Shown piece after piece: positions 25,267 to 35,341 of a DNA stretch of 45,512 nt (its first letter is position 1; each line of letters begins with the position of its first letter). Made by a program: the position numbers and the translations under genes. The DNA is from Alphaproteobacteria bacterium (GTDB lineage: Bacteria; Pseudomonadota; Alphaproteobacteria; Thalassobaculales; Thalassobaculaceae), in contig JABMNR010000078.1 of the NCBI GenBank assembly GCA_013203465.1, forward strand, positions 1-45,512. Direction: 5' to 3'. A model generated the notes under the pieces. It ran no database searches. It was not told where the DNA came from and saw only the letters and a program-made list of their open reading frames with translations.

Positions 25267-27576
25267 ATGAGCGACGCCGCCGCCATCCGGAATGCGGATC
25301 GGGGCGGCGGGCCTCGGCGGATGCTGCGCCGCTTGCGTGACGTCATGGCGGGTGGGGCGTCGGCGCAGGAGCGGCTGGACAGCACCGTCAAGATCATCGC
25401 GGGTGAGCTGGGAGCGGAGGTCTGCTCGATCTACGTCCGGCGCGCCGGGCAGGTATTGGAGCTGTTCGCGACCCAAGGCCTTAATCCGGAGGCGGTGCAC
25501 CGAACCCGTTTGCAATTCGGTGAGGGGTTGGTCGGGCACATCGCCCAGACCGGCCGCCCGGTGGCGCTGCCGGAGGCGCAGAAGCACCCCAAATTCGCGT
25601 ATCGACCCGAAACCGGGGAGGAAGCCTATCATTCGCTGACCGGCGTGCCGATCCGCCGCTCGGAACGGGTGCTTGGCGTGTTGGTGGTGCAGAACTCCTC
25701 GCCTCGGCAATACACCGAGGAGGAGATCGAATCGCTTGAGACCCTGGCCATGGTGTTGGCTGAGCTGCTCTCGGGCGAAGAGTTGGAAGGGGTGACTGTC
25801 GGTCGGGGGGGCGGCTCGCCGAGCCGTCTCGCCGGCGTGCGCATCCATGGTGGCTTGGGCATTGGCCCGGCCCGGTTGCACCAACCGCGGATTGTGATCC
25901 ACCGCATCGTTTCCGAAGACACCGCCGACGAGCGCCAACGCCTTGATGACGCCATGGCCGCGATGCACGATTCGCTCGACCGGCTGATGGATTCCGACGT
26001 GTTGGCGGGCGCCGGCGAGCATCGGGAGGTCCTGGAAACCTATCGGATCATCGCGCGCGACGCCGGCTGGATCGCGCGTATTCGCGAGGTGATCGATGGC
26101 GGGTTGACCGCCGCCGCCGCCGTTCAGCGGGTCCGCGACGATACCCGCACCCGAATGGCGGTGGTAAAGGACGAGTATCTGCGTGAACGGTTGGCGGATT
26201 TCGAGGACGTGGCGCTGCGCCTGCTCCGGAGTTTGGCGCTGGACGTGGAACCGGGCGACACGCGTGCGCCGGAGGGTGATTTCGTGCTGGTGGCGCGCAG
26301 CATGGGCCCGGCGGAATTGCTTGACTACCCGCATGCTCAAGTGCGGGGGTTGGTGCTGGAAGAGGGCTCGGCAACGGCGCATGTGGCGATCGTCGCGCGC
26401 GCCCTGGACATTCCCGTCGTGGGACGCCTTCGCGGCCTGCTCGGCGAGGTCGAACCGGGCGACACCCTGATCGTCGACGGCCAGCACGCCCAGGTCTTCG
26501 TCCGTCCCGGTGAGGACGTGATTGCTCAGTTTCGCTCCAGCCTCGTCGTGCGCGAGGCAACCCTGGCGCGGCACGCGGCGCTGCGCGACACGCCGGCGAT
26601 CAGTCTCGACGGCGTGACGGTATCGTTGCAGATGAACGCCGGCTTGTTGGTCGACGTCGCCCAACTCAACAGCACCGGTGCCGATAGCATTGGTTTGTAT
26701 CGCACGGAAATTCCGTTTCTGGTGCGGCGCGAATACCCTGATGTCGAGGCGCAAACGGAGCTTTACCGGCGGGTTCTCGATGGTGCCGGGGGTCGGCCGG
26801 TCACGTTTCGGACGCTGGACGCTGGCGGCGACAAGCAGCTCCAGTCCTTCGTGCATGCGACCGAGGAGAACCCGGCACTGGGCTGGCGGGCGTTGCGTAT
26901 CGGACTTGATCGCCCGTCGCTGTTGCGGCAGCAGCTCCGGGCGTTGATCCGCGCGGCCGACGGCGGAAGCCTGAGGGTGATGTTCCCCATGGTCTCGACG
27001 GTCGCCGAATTCCGCCAAGCCCGGTCGATCCTGGCCCTGGAATTGGACCGGGCGGTCGCGCGCGGCACGCCCGTACCCGAGAGTCTGGCGGTCGGTACCA
27101 TGGTGGAAGTACCGGCCGTCGTGCTGTCGATCGACGCGTTGGCGCGCGAGGCCGATTTCCTGTCCGTTGGCAGCAACGATCTGATGCAGTTCCTGTTCGC
27201 CGCCGATCGTGGAAGCGAGCGGCTTGAGGGTCGGTACGACACTCTGGACCCGGTCTTCCTGGAGACGTTGAAGCGGATTGCCGATGCCGGCCGGGCCGCC
27301 GGCATTCCGGTTACCCTGTGCGGTGAAATGGCGGGACACCCGTTGGAGGCCGTGGTGCTTGTCGCGCTTGGTTACCGTGCTCTGTCGATGTCGCCAGCGG
27401 CGATTGGAACGGTAAATGATGAGATATTATCTACTAATATCAAGGAATTATCAAATTACCTTGCATTTTTGATAAAGAAAAACACCTCGGATATCCGTAT
27501 TCGCTTGAAGAACTTCCGTGTTGCCCGGCGAAGCGTGGGCGGGAGCGGTGATCTAGAGACACCGGGGAGCAATTAA
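25267..27576 (+). CDS. ptsP: Phosphoenolpyruvate-protein phosphotransferase PtsP (enzyme I-Ntr)
   Basis: 769 residues: an N-terminal GAF domain (about 20-165), then enzyme I. The phosphohistidine region is EEGSATAHVAIVARALDIPV and the PEP-binding barrel has IGLYRTEIPFLVR, RTLDAGGDKQL, NPALGWRALRIGLDRP, GTMVEVPAVVL, LSVGSNDLMQF and TLCGEMAGHP. It starts the nitrogen-related phosphotransfer chain to NPr and EIIA-Ntr, which adjusts potassium, nitrogen and carbon metabolism. The ATG at 25267 is 4 bp after lysC. Codons for the last helix (27418-27500) are strikingly AT-rich against an otherwise GC-rich gene, and the tail ends in an unusual Gly/Ser-rich extension. Confidence 0.95.
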   Translation: MSDAAAIRNADRGGGPRRMLRRLRDVMAGGASAQERLDSTVKIIAGELGAEVCSIYVRRAGQVLELFATQGLNPEAVHRTRLQFGEGLVGHIAQTGRPVALPEAQKHPKFAYRPETGEEAYHSLTGVPIRRSERVLGVLVVQNSSPRQYTEEEIESLETLAMVLAELLSGEELEGVTVGRGGGSPSRLAGVRIHGGLGIGPARLHQPRIVIHRIVSEDTADERQRLDDAMAAMHDSLDRLMDSDVLAGAGEHREVLETYRIIARDAGWIARIREVIDGGLTAAAAVQRVRDDTRTRMAVVKDEYLRERLADFEDVALRLLRSLALDVEPGDTRAPEGDFVLVARSMGPAELLDYPHAQVRGLVLEEGSATAHVAIVARALDIPVVGRLRGLLGEVEPGDTLIVDGQHAQVFVRPGEDVIAQFRSSLVVREATLARHAALRDTPAISLDGVTVSLQMNAGLLVDVAQLNSTGADSIGLYRTEIPFLVRREYPDVEAQTELYRRVLDGAGGRPVTFRTLDAGGDKQLQSFVHATEENPALGWRALRIGLDRPSLLRQQLRALIRAADGGSLRVMFPMVSTVAEFRQARSILALELDRAVARGTPVPESLAVGTMVEVPAVVLSIDALAREADFLSVGSNDLMQFLFAADRGSERLEGRYDTLDPVFLETLKRIADAGRAAGIPVTLCGEMAGHPLEAVVLVALGYRALSMSPAAIGTVNDEILSTNIKELSNYLAFLIKKNTSDIRIRLKNFRVARRSVGGSGDLETPGSN

Positions 27577-27606
27577 CGCCTTGCGGGCACTGTTTCGATT
27601 AGTGGT

Positions 27607-27635
27607 TTGATTTGTCAAGGTATTCGGGGTATGTT
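27607..27635 (+). promoter_or_regulatory. Probable sigma-70-type promoter before rodZ
   Basis: TTGATT (27607-27612) and TATGTT (27630-27635) are spaced by exactly 17 bp. Transcription would start near 27642, about 20 bases before a 12-bp leader hairpin and 75 bases before the rodZ ATG. Confidence 0.5.
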
Positions 27636-27661
27636 TTACGCTTAATCTATAGGGAGTCCAC

Positions 27662-27708
27662 GCTCGGCGGTGGCGTGGCATGCCTACTTTACCGACCCAC
27701 CGCCGAGC
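27662..27708 (+). promoter_or_regulatory. 12-bp perfect leader hairpin just before rodZ
   Basis: GCTCGGCGGTGG (27662-27673) is the exact reverse complement of CCACCGCCGAGC (27697-27708); the loop is 23 bases and itself contains GGCATGCC. The stem ends two bases before the ribosome site AGGA (27711-27714) and nine bases before the ATG. No U-run follows. It is therefore more likely to affect translation or RNA stability than to terminate transcription. Confidence 0.55.
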
Positions 27709-27717
27709 CGAGGAACC

Positions 27718-29298
27718 ATGGCGTTTAAACCGGCACGGTCGCGACTTCGGTTTAAGGACATTGAATCGGTGCCGCGAATCGGGCCGGGTGACGACAGGCG
27801 TGCGCCGTCAGCGGTCGCCGATGCGGGCCATCGCGTGGTTGTGGACGGTTCGGCAAACCAAGACGGCATCCAGGGTAGGGAGCACGCTACGGCAACGGTG
27901 GGTGACGCGTTGCGCGCCGCGCGCGAGGCGCATGGTTGGACCGTTCAGGATGTGGCCGGGCATCTGCGTATCCGTTCCAACTTCCTGCAGGCGTTGGAGG
28001 AGAGCCGGGCCGACCTACTGCCCGGTGTGGCCTATGCCATCGGCTACATGCGCGTCTATGCCACGTTCCTGGGTCTCGATCCGGACGACGCGGTCGGCCG
28101 CTTCAAGGATGAGGAAGCGAGCGTCCATTCACGTACCGAGTTGGTGTTTCCGTCGCCGGCGCCCGAGGGACGGGTGCCGGGGCTGGCTGTTCTGCTGCTG
28201 GCGGCGGTTTTGGCGGGCGGCGCGTATGGCGGTTGGTATGTCATCTACGAACGGGATGGCGGCTTGCGGGGGCTGGTGCCTAATGTGCCGGAACGTCTGG
28301 CGGCTTTGATCGATGGCGATACATCGCGGACAGCAGACGTAAAACCTGTCGATCATGGTGCGGCGGTCACCGCGCGTAGCGCGACAACGCCGACCGCGCG
28401 CCGCGCGACAACGCCGGATGACACCGCATCCGTGGAAACACGCGTGGCTGAGCCGTCAACGAACGCGATGGCGACGGTTGAAACGACGTCGGCCGTTCCC
28501 GTGACGATGGACACATCCGTGGGTCAGGTCGACGTTGTTCGGGATGAGGCGGCGCCGAGCGCGCCGGGTCCGGCCGAGAACGCGCTTATACCTGATCCGG
28601 AGAGTGTGACGGCGGTGCGCGTGTTGCCGGATACAGTTTTCGATACCGCGCCGCTTCCGATCCCAACCGTGACGGCAACCCATGAGGCGGCTGCCGGATC
28701 GACGGATGGGGCACTCCCTATTGCTTCCGCTAATGCATCGTCAGTGCCATCGGATAGCCCCCCGCCCGATACCGTCGACATTGCCGCCGTGCGTGTCACG
28801 GCGGCTCCCGCGTCACGTGATTCGGACCCGAGCGATCTGGCGAGCGGCCCGGCTCCGGTCGCGACCGATACTGCGAGCGATACCGCGACCGATACTGCCA
28901 TCGCCGCCGTCACTCCGACCGAGCCTGCCGTGCCCTCGGCGCCACGTATTGGCGGCCTTATCGGGGCGTCGGAGGCTGCCGTACCCACCGCGTCGGCGAG
29001 CGGGTTGACCACCACGCCGGTCGATCGTCTGGTGATCCGGGCCAGTGGCGACAGCTGGGTCCAAATCCGGGACGAGGCCGGACACACCTTGTACACCCGG
29101 GTCATGCGCGAGGGTGATGTGTATCGGGTGCCGGATCGCGCGGGATTGTCGCTGGCGACCGGGAATGCCGGTGCGCTTGAGATCCTTGTCGAGGGGCGGA
29201 TGGCGCCGAGCCTTGGTGCCTTCGGTGAGGTTGTACGCAATGTCGCCCTGACCCCGAGCCGGCTGATCGCCGGGACCGCCGTCGGCGCCGGTAACTGA
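27718..29298 (+). CDS. rodZ: RodZ-like helix-turn-helix and DUF4115 protein
   Basis: 526 residues. Residues 60-130 form the cytoplasmic RodZ HTH domain (VGDALRAAREAHGWTVQDVA, RSNFLQALEESRADLLPG, YAIGYMRVYATFLGL). One membrane helix spans about 153-177. A long Ala/Thr/Pro/Asp-rich disordered linker (about 185-445) leads to the C-terminal DUF4115 domain (VIRASGDSWVQIRDEAGHTL, YRVPDRAGLSLATGNAGALE). RodZ links MreB filaments to the wall-synthesis machinery at the inner membrane and sets rod shape. The ATG at 27718 follows AGGA directly after the leader hairpin. ispG follows, the same neighbourhood as in many proteobacteria. Confidence 0.9.
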   Translation: MAFKPARSRLRFKDIESVPRIGPGDDRRAPSAVADAGHRVVVDGSANQDGIQGREHATATVGDALRAAREAHGWTVQDVAGHLRIRSNFLQALEESRADLLPGVAYAIGYMRVYATFLGLDPDDAVGRFKDEEASVHSRTELVFPSPAPEGRVPGLAVLLLAAVLAGGAYGGWYVIYERDGGLRGLVPNVPERLAALIDGDTSRTADVKPVDHGAAVTARSATTPTARRATTPDDTASVETRVAEPSTNAMATVETTSAVPVTMDTSVGQVDVVRDEAAPSAPGPAENALIPDPESVTAVRVLPDTVFDTAPLPIPTVTATHEAAAGSTDGALPIASANASSVPSDSPPPDTVDIAAVRVTAAPASRDSDPSDLASGPAPVATDTASDTATDTAIAAVTPTEPAVPSAPRIGGLIGASEAAVPTASASGLTTTPVDRLVIRASGDSWVQIRDEAGHTLYTRVMREGDVYRVPDRAGLSLATGNAGALEILVEGRMAPSLGAFGEVVRNVALTPSRLIAGTAVGAGN

Positions 29299-29430
29299 TC
29301 GTCTGAATCGAAGCCCGGCGAGTCACGCCGCCACAGGTTGGCTTTCACCGAACCGGCGACTTCGCTATAACCCGGTGGCCGGCTTTACGAGACGGTTCGT
29401 GCCGCCCCAGGTCCTGTACCGAGATTCGTC

Positions 29431-30579
29431 ATGAGCGTTCGCCCCTACCGCGACATCGATCACCGTTCCTCCCGCCGCATCCATGTCGGCCGCGTGCCGG
29501 TTGGCGGTGGCGCGCCGATTACCGTGCAGACGATGACGAACACACCGACAGCCGATGTGCAGGCCACGGTCGAGCAAATCCAGCGCTGCGAGGCGGTCGG
29601 CGTCGACATCGTGCGGATCAGTTGCCCGGACGCGGAGTCGTCGGCGGCGCTCAAGCACATCGTGCCGCAGGTCTCGGTGCCGATCGTCGCCGACATCCAT
29701 TTTCACTACAAACGCGCCATCGAGGCGGCCGAGAACGGGGCTGCCTGTCTGCGCATCAATCCAGGGAACATCGGCTCGGCCGCGCGGGTGCGCGAGGTCG
29801 TCAAGGCGGCCAAGGATCACGGCTGTTCGATGCGGATCGGCGTCAACGCCGGCAGTTTGGAGAAGGACCTGCTGGAGAAGTACGGCGAGCCCTGTCCCGA
29901 GGCCATGGTGGAAAGCGCGCTCAACCACGCGCGGATTCTCGAGGACAACGATTTTCGCGACTTCAAGATTTCCGTGAAGGCGTCGGACGTGTTCCTGGCC
30001 GTGGCAGCTTATCAGGGATTGGCGGAGGCGTGCGACTACCCGCTGCATATCGGTATCACCGAGGCGGGCGGGCTCCGGTCCGGTACCGTCAAGTCGTCGA
30101 TCGGCATGGGCATGCTGCTGTGGGCGGGGATCGGCGACACCATCCGGGTGTCGCTGTCCGCGGCCCCCGAGGAGGAGGTCAAGGTCGGCTTCGATATCTT
30201 GAAGTCGCTGAACCTTCGCCATCGCGGCGTCAACGTGATCTCCTGCCCGTCCTGCGCCCGTCAGCAGTTCAACGTGATCGACAACGTCCGTCTTCTGGAG
30301 GAGCGGCTGGCGCACATCACCACACCGATGACCGTCTCGGTGATCGGCTGTGTGGTCAACGGACCGGGTGAGGCGCGGGAGACCGATATCGGCATCACCG
30401 GCGGCGGCAATGGCACCCACATGGTCTACATCGCCGGCCAGCCCGACCACCGGCTGAAGAGTGTCGATGTGGTCGAACACATGGTCGAGTTGATCGAGGC
30501 GAAGGCCGCCGAGATTCAAGCGGAGATCGATGCCGAGGCCCGCACGGCCGCCGTCATTGAGGCATCCGCCGCCGAATGA
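29431..30579 (+). CDS. ispG: 4-hydroxy-3-methylbut-2-en-1-yl diphosphate synthase
   Basis: 382 residues. IspG (GcpE) catalyses the penultimate step of the MEP isoprenoid pathway using a 4Fe-4S cluster. The cluster ligands are Cys272 and Cys275 ([12 protein letters not shown]) and Cys307 ([12 protein letters not shown]). The N-terminal TIM-barrel start [20 protein letters not shown] and the SMTNTPTAD-type sequence (here TMTNTPTAD) are clear. It is 132 bp behind rodZ and 44 bp ahead of hisS. The conserved order rodZ-ispG-hisS suggests a shared transcript. Confidence 0.97.
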   Translation: MSVRPYRDIDHRSSRRIHVGRVPVGGGAPITVQTMTNTPTADVQATVEQIQRCEAVGVDIVRISCPDAESSAALKHIVPQVSVPIVADIHFHYKRAIEAAENGAACLRINPGNIGSAARVREVVKAAKDHGCSMRIGVNAGSLEKDLLEKYGEPCPEAMVESALNHARILEDNDFRDFKISVKASDVFLAVAAYQGLAEACDYPLHIGITEAGGLRSGTVKSSIGMGMLLWAGIGDTIRVSLSAAPEEEVKVGFDILKSLNLRHRGVNVISCPSCARQQFNVIDNVRLLEERLAHITTPMTVSVIGCVVNGPGEARETDIGITGGGNGTHMVYIAGQPDHRLKSVDVVEHMVELIEAKAAEIQAEIDAEARTAAVIEASAAE

Positions 30580-30623
30580 CCCCCCGAGCCGCATGACACC
30601 CCGAGATCATCTGGAGACCTGAC

Positions 30624-31868
30624 GTGGCGAAGCTGCAACCCGTTCGCGGCACACACGACCTGTTGCCCGACGATGCGCGCCGCCACCGGCACATCGTCGA
30701 AACCGGGCTCGCTATCGCCAGCCGCTACGGGTTTGGCGAGATCGAGACCCCGATCTTCGAGTTCACCGAGGTGTTCAAACGCACCTTGGGCGAGGCCTCG
30801 GATGTGGTGTCGAAGGAGATGTACACCTTTACAGACCGGGGTGGCGACGAGATCACCTTGCGGCCTGAGGGCACCGCCGGCGTCGCGCGCGCGCTGATTT
30901 CCGGCGGGCTGTCGCAGAGCCTGCCGTTGAAGCTCTACTATCAGGGGCCGATGTTCCGGTACGAGCGGCCGCAGAAGGGCCGTCAGCGCCAGTTCCATCA
31001 GATCGGCATCGAGCTTCTCGGCGTGCCGGAGCCCCAGGCGGACATCGAGGTGATCGCCTGTGGCGCCGATATTCTGGCGGCGTTGGGCATCCTTGACCGC
31101 ACGGTGCTGGAATTGAACACGCTGGGCGACGCCGAGAGCCGGGGTGCCTACCGCGCCGCTCTTGTCAGCTACTTCCAGGATCACGCCGAGGCGCTATCGG
31201 AAGACAGCCGCCATCGGCTCACGGTGAACCCGCTGCGCATTCTCGACAGCAAGAACGAGGGCGACCGGGCGATCGTCGCCAACGCGCCATCGTTCGACGA
31301 TCATCTGAATCCGTTGTCCCAGGATTTTTTCGCCGCGGTGACCGAGGGGCTGTCCGCTCTGGGTATCGCCTGCCAACGAAACATGCGCTTGGTGCGCGGC
31401 TTGGATTACTATTGCCACACCGCCTTCGAGTTCGTAACCGACGCGTTGGGCGCGCAGGGCACGGTGATGGGTGGCGGGCGCTACGATGGTTTGGTCGAGA
31501 CCATGGGCGGGCCGGCGATCCCAGGCGTGGGTTGGGCCGCCGGAATCGAGCGGCTGGCCATGATGGTCGACGGCGTACCCGGGCCGGCTCGGCCGATCGC
31601 CCTGGTGCCGGTCGGTGTTGGCGTCGAGCGCGCGCTCATGGCGCTGGCGCATCGCCTGCGCAAGGCGGGTCACACGGTCGAACACGGCTATAGCGGCAAT
31701 GTCGGCAAGCGGCTAAAGCGTGCCGGCCGCCTCGGTGCCCGGGTGGCGCTGATCCTGGGCGAGGACGAACTCGCCCGCGGGGTCATTCAACGGCGCGACC
31801 TGGACGCGGGCGCGCAGGAAGAAGTTCCCCTGGACGGGATCGAGGGGCACCTCGCCCGGTTCCGGTAG
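30624..31868 (+). CDS. hisS: Histidine-tRNA ligase
   Basis: 414 residues. Class II synthetase motifs are present: the N-terminal LQPVRGTHDLLPDD, motif 2 GPMFRYERPQKGRQRQFHQI, the histidine-specific LVRGLDYYCHTAFEF and motif 3-type GWAAGIERLAMM. The C-terminal anticodon-binding domain starts near residue 320 (PIALVPVGVGVERALM). The start is a GTG at 30624 with GGAG upstream. hemA begins 12 bp after its stop. Confidence 0.96.
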   Translation: MAKLQPVRGTHDLLPDDARRHRHIVETGLAIASRYGFGEIETPIFEFTEVFKRTLGEASDVVSKEMYTFTDRGGDEITLRPEGTAGVARALISGGLSQSLPLKLYYQGPMFRYERPQKGRQRQFHQIGIELLGVPEPQADIEVIACGADILAALGILDRTVLELNTLGDAESRGAYRAALVSYFQDHAEALSEDSRHRLTVNPLRILDSKNEGDRAIVANAPSFDDHLNPLSQDFFAAVTEGLSALGIACQRNMRLVRGLDYYCHTAFEFVTDALGAQGTVMGGGRYDGLVETMGGPAIPGVGWAAGIERLAMMVDGVPGPARPIALVPVGVGVERALMALAHRLRKAGHTVEHGYSGNVGKRLKRAGRLGARVALILGEDELARGVIQRRDLDAGAQEEVPLDGIEGHLARFR

Positions 31869-31880
31869 CGAGGTCCCGTC

Positions 31881-33164
31881 ATGCCGGTCGATCGGACTGC
31901 GGACACATCCTCGGCGTTGACGGTGGTCGGCGTCGACCACCGCAGTTGCCCGGACTCGATCCGCGAGCGGATTTACGTTGACGACAGCGAGCTGCCCGGC
32001 GTGCTGGTCACGCTCAAGGCCGCCGGTGCGGAAGAGGCTATGGTGCTGTCCACGTGCGACCGGGTGGAGGTCATCGGCCGATTTGTCGATCCGGCCCGCG
32101 CGGCGGAGATCACCGCCAATGCGTTAGGTCAGCCGATCGGGCTCGAAGGACGATTGCTGCTGCCGCTGCTCTATCGGTACGAGGGCACCGAGGCGATCCG
32201 CCATCTGTTCCGTGTTTCCTCGGCGCTGGACAGCCAGGTGGTGGGCGAGCCGCAGGTATTCGGCCAGGTGAAGGCGGCGCATCGCCTGGCGGCGGATCTC
32301 GGCGCGATCGGCCCGGTGCTGGCGGCGGCACTGCAAGCGGCTTACGCCGTCGCGAAACGGGTGCGAACCGACACCCGGGTCGGCGAGGGGGCGGTATCGC
32401 TCGCCGCCGCCGCGGTCGCCCGGGTGAAGGAACTGCACGGCGCCCTCGACGATCGGTCGGCCCTGATGATCGGCGCTGGAGAGCTCGGTTTGCTCGTGGC
32501 GCGGCAGCTCCGCGACAATGGCCTCGGCGATCTGACGGTGCTCGACCGGTTCGCCGGACGCGCCGCCGCCACCGCCGCTGAATTCGACGCGCATCATGGA
32601 CCGCTTGAGGAATTGGGCCCGGCTTTGGATCGCGCCGACGTGGTGCTGGCCGCGTTGGGCGAGGGCCGCTACCTGATCACCGCCGAGGCGATGGCAGAAG
32701 CGCTCAAGCGCCGCCGCCATCGGCCGGTGTTCCTGTTGGATCTCGCCGCGCCGGGTGATATCGAGCCTGCGGTGCACCGATTGGATGAGGCGTTTGTCTA
32801 CGACCCGGACGATTTGGAGCGTATCACCACCGAGGGTCGTGCCGGTCGCGAGATCGAGGCGGCCAAGGCCGAGGCGTTGGTCAATGAGGCGGTGGCGGCG
32901 TTCGGTCGCGACTTGGCCGGGCGTGACGCCGGCCCCGACATCGAGCGGTTGCGCGCTCATATAGAGCGAGGGGTGCGAGCCGCTCTCGGCGATGCAGCCG
33001 AGACGGAGGCGCTGGCCCACCGGATCGCGGGGCGGTTGGCGCACGCGCCGTCCGAAGCCCTTCGGCGCCTCGCGGAACAGGGGCGGTTGGACGCGGCGAC
33101 GCGGGCATTGGTCGACACACTGTTCGGCATTACGGACAAGGACAACGAGGATCAAGGGGCATGA
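31881..33164 (+). CDS. hemA: Glutamyl-tRNA reductase
   Basis: 427 residues. The enzyme reduces glutamyl-tRNA to glutamate-1-semialdehyde, the first step of the C5 route to aminolevulinate. The catalytic Cys59 is in LSTCDRVEV; the usual text is LSTCNRTE, so an Asp replaces the conserved Asn. [20 protein letters not shown] matches the tRNA/substrate-binding motif, and [16 protein letters not shown] is the NADPH-binding domain. The C-terminal helical dimerisation region is present. Its last four bases overlap the prfA start (ATGA). Most alphaproteobacteria use ALA synthase (C4 route) instead, which makes this gene noteworthy, though hemA-prfA-prmC is the classical order in enterobacteria. Confidence 0.92.
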   Translation: MPVDRTADTSSALTVVGVDHRSCPDSIRERIYVDDSELPGVLVTLKAAGAEEAMVLSTCDRVEVIGRFVDPARAAEITANALGQPIGLEGRLLLPLLYRYEGTEAIRHLFRVSSALDSQVVGEPQVFGQVKAAHRLAADLGAIGPVLAAALQAAYAVAKRVRTDTRVGEGAVSLAAAAVARVKELHGALDDRSALMIGAGELGLLVARQLRDNGLGDLTVLDRFAGRAAATAAEFDAHHGPLEELGPALDRADVVLAALGEGRYLITAEAMAEALKRRRHRPVFLLDLAAPGDIEPAVHRLDEAFVYDPDDLERITTEGRAGREIEAAKAEALVNEAVAAFGRDLAGRDAGPDIERLRAHIERGVRAALGDAAETEALAHRIAGRLAHAPSEALRRLAEQGRLDAATRALVDTLFGITDKDNEDQGA

Positions 33165-34231
33165 ACCTGGACGCTACCTTGGATCGGGTGATCGACCGTG
33201 CGAAGGAGCTGGAGGCGTTGCTGGCCGATCCGGCGCGCCTCGAATCCGACCGGTTCCAGCAGATATCCAAGGAACTGGCCGAGATCGCACCGGTCGTGGC
33301 GAAGGTGACGGAACTCAAGCGGACCCGTGCCGCGTTGGACGAGACCAAGGCGCTGGCGGCGGAGGGTGACGCTGAAATGGCGGCCTTGGCCGATGAAGAG
33401 GCGGCGAGCATCGCGGCGCGCCTGCCGGAGCTGGAGCGGGCGGTTCAACTTTTGTTGCTGCCGCGCGACGCGGCCGATGCCAAAAACGCGATCCTTGAGG
33501 TGCGCGCCGGCACCGGTGGCGACGAGGCGGCGCTGTTCGCGGCCGAGCTGTACGAGATGTACCAACGTTACGCCCAGGCCCATGGCTGGCGGTTCGAAGT
33601 CATGGAGGTCTCGGAGAACGAACTTGGCGGCTACAAGGATGCGGTGGCCTTGATTTCCGGGCGCGGGGTGTTCGCGCGGTTGAAGTTTGAATCCGGTGTG
33701 CATCGTGTGCAGCGCGTGCCGGTGACCGAGAGCCAGGGGCGCATCCATACCTCGGCGGCGACCGTGGCGGTGCTGCCGGAAGCCGAGGAAGTCGACGTCG
33801 CGATCGACGAGAAGGATCTGCGGATCGACGTTTATCGATCGAGCGGCGCCGGTGGCCAGCACGTCAACACCACCGACAGCGCCGTCCGCATCACCCACCT
33901 GCCGAGCGGCGTGGTGGTCACCCAGCAGGATGAGAAGTCGCAGCACAAGAACCGAGCCAAGGCGATGAAGATCCTGCGCGCCCGGCTGTACGATATGGAG
34001 CGCGGCCAACGCGACGCGGAACGCGCGGCCGATCGGAAAAGCCAGGTCGGTTCCGGCGATCGCTCGGAGCGTATCCGCACCTATAACTTTCCCCAGGGCC
34101 GGGTGACCGATCATCGCATCAATCTGACCCTGCACAAGATCGACAAGATCATGACCGGTGAGGCCTTGGACGAGATTGTCGACGCGCTGGTCGCCCAGGA
34201 TGAGGCCGAACGTCTGGCGACCCTCACGTGA
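33161..34231 (+). CDS. prfA: Peptide chain release factor 1
   Basis: 356 residues. RF1 recognises UAA and UAG; the codon-reading PxT motif is seen as [10 protein letters not shown]. The GGQ motif that triggers peptide release is at residues 231-233 ([18 protein letters not shown]). The factor-conserved C-terminus [19 protein letters not shown] is also present. It overlaps hemA by 4 bp and is followed by prmC, whose product methylates the Gln of GGQ. Confidence 0.97.
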   Translation: MNLDATLDRVIDRAKELEALLADPARLESDRFQQISKELAEIAPVVAKVTELKRTRAALDETKALAAEGDAEMAALADEEAASIAARLPELERAVQLLLLPRDAADAKNAILEVRAGTGGDEAALFAAELYEMYQRYAQAHGWRFEVMEVSENELGGYKDAVALISGRGVFARLKFESGVHRVQRVPVTESQGRIHTSAATVAVLPEAEEVDVAIDEKDLRIDVYRSSGAGGQHVNTTDSAVRITHLPSGVVVTQQDEKSQHKNRAKAMKILRARLYDMERGQRDAERAADRKSQVGSGDRSERIRTYNFPQGRVTDHRINLTLHKIDKIMTGEALDEIVDALVAQDEAERLATLT

Positions 34232-34241
34232 TCGCGGCCGT

Positions 34242-35096
34242 ATGACGGCCATCGCCGATCTGCTGCGGGTTGCCGCCGACCGATTGCGGTCGGCCGGAGT
34301 CGAGGCCCCGCGCCTTGATGCGCGCCTGTTGCTTGGCCATGTCCTTGGGCGGGAGGTGTGGCCGCATGAGCGCGATGCAGTCGCGGACAGCGCGCGGGAA
34401 GCGTTCGAGGCGTTGTTGACCCGCCGGATGGCGCGGGAGCCGGCGAGCCGGATCCTCGGTCGTCGCGCGTTCTGGACCCTCGACTTGGCACTTGGCCCCG
34501 AGACGTTGGACCCCCGCCCCGACAGCGAGACACTGATTGAAGCGGCGGTGGAGGCATTCCACGACCGGGCCCCCCCGGCGCGACTGCTTGATCTCGGCAC
34601 CGGTACCGGCTGCCTGCTGTTGGCGGCGCTTGCCGAGTTTCCCCGGGCAAGCGGGCTTGGGATCGATCGGGCGGCGGGGGCGGTCGCGGTTGCGCGGCAA
34701 AACGCGACGGCCAACGGCTCGGCCGGCCGAGCGCGCTTCGAGGTGGCGGATTGGACCCAGGCCGTCATCGGGCCGGTGGATTTGATTCTGTGCAATCCAC
34801 CCTATGTCGAGATCGGAGCGGTACGGTATTTGGCGCCCGAGGTGACCCGCCATGATCCACCGGCGGCGTTGTTCGCCGGCGCCGATGGCCTTGATGCGTA
34901 CCGCGAGCTGGCACCGTTGCTGGGTGGCATGCTGGCCCCCGGCGGGGTGGTGGTGCTGGAACTTGGCCAAGGTCAGCGGGATAGGGTAGCCGCGTTGATG
35001 ACCGAGGCGGGGTTGGTGGTTGTCGCGAGCCGCGACGACCTGTCCGGGATGACGCGTGCGCTCGTGCTGCAATGGAACGACAGTCGTGATGACTGA
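34242..35096 (+). CDS. prmC: Release factor glutamine methyltransferase
   Basis: 284 residues. PrmC methylates the GGQ glutamine of release factors. The catalytic NPPY is at residues 185-188 (LCNPPYVE), the SAM site is LLDLGTGTGCLLLAAL, and RPDSETLIEAAVE and RHDPPAALFAGADGLDAYRE are family blocks. The N-terminal helical domain recognises the release factor. The ATG at 34242, 10 bp after prfA, is chosen; the frame is open further back through prfA. Confidence 0.95.
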   Translation: MTAIADLLRVAADRLRSAGVEAPRLDARLLLGHVLGREVWPHERDAVADSAREAFEALLTRRMAREPASRILGRRAFWTLDLALGPETLDPRPDSETLIEAAVEAFHDRAPPARLLDLGTGTGCLLLAALAEFPRASGLGIDRAAGAVAVARQNATANGSAGRARFEVADWTQAVIGPVDLILCNPPYVEIGAVRYLAPEVTRHDPPAALFAGADGLDAYRELAPLLGGMLAPGGVVVLELGQGQRDRVAALMTEAGLVVVASRDDLSGMTRALVLQWNDSRDD

Positions 35097-35341
35097 CTGT
35101 ATACGATCGGTTTTGCTTGGAATAACGCACGAACAGCGATACTGTGGCATTCGCAATCGCGGCGTTGACGCCGGATGCGGTCACTCAATCGACGACAGGC
35201 GCGCGGGTCACCACTGGTTGGCTCGCACCCGAACATCGGGAACGTCGTCCGCTATTTCGTCCGAATGTTGATAGCGGACAGTCGGAGAGTGACGGAAACG
35301 GACGAGGGGTCCGTTTCGGCAGAACGGGAAACGTGACAGGC

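Noticed and set aside
25186-27339. 717-codon open frame antisense to ptsP
   Set aside because: Same reason: low-complexity shadow of a well-conserved gene.
35144-35341. N-terminal extension of the DUF4167 protein
   Set aside because: DUF4167 proteins start at MRQG; the extra residues look non-coding and lack a ribosome site.
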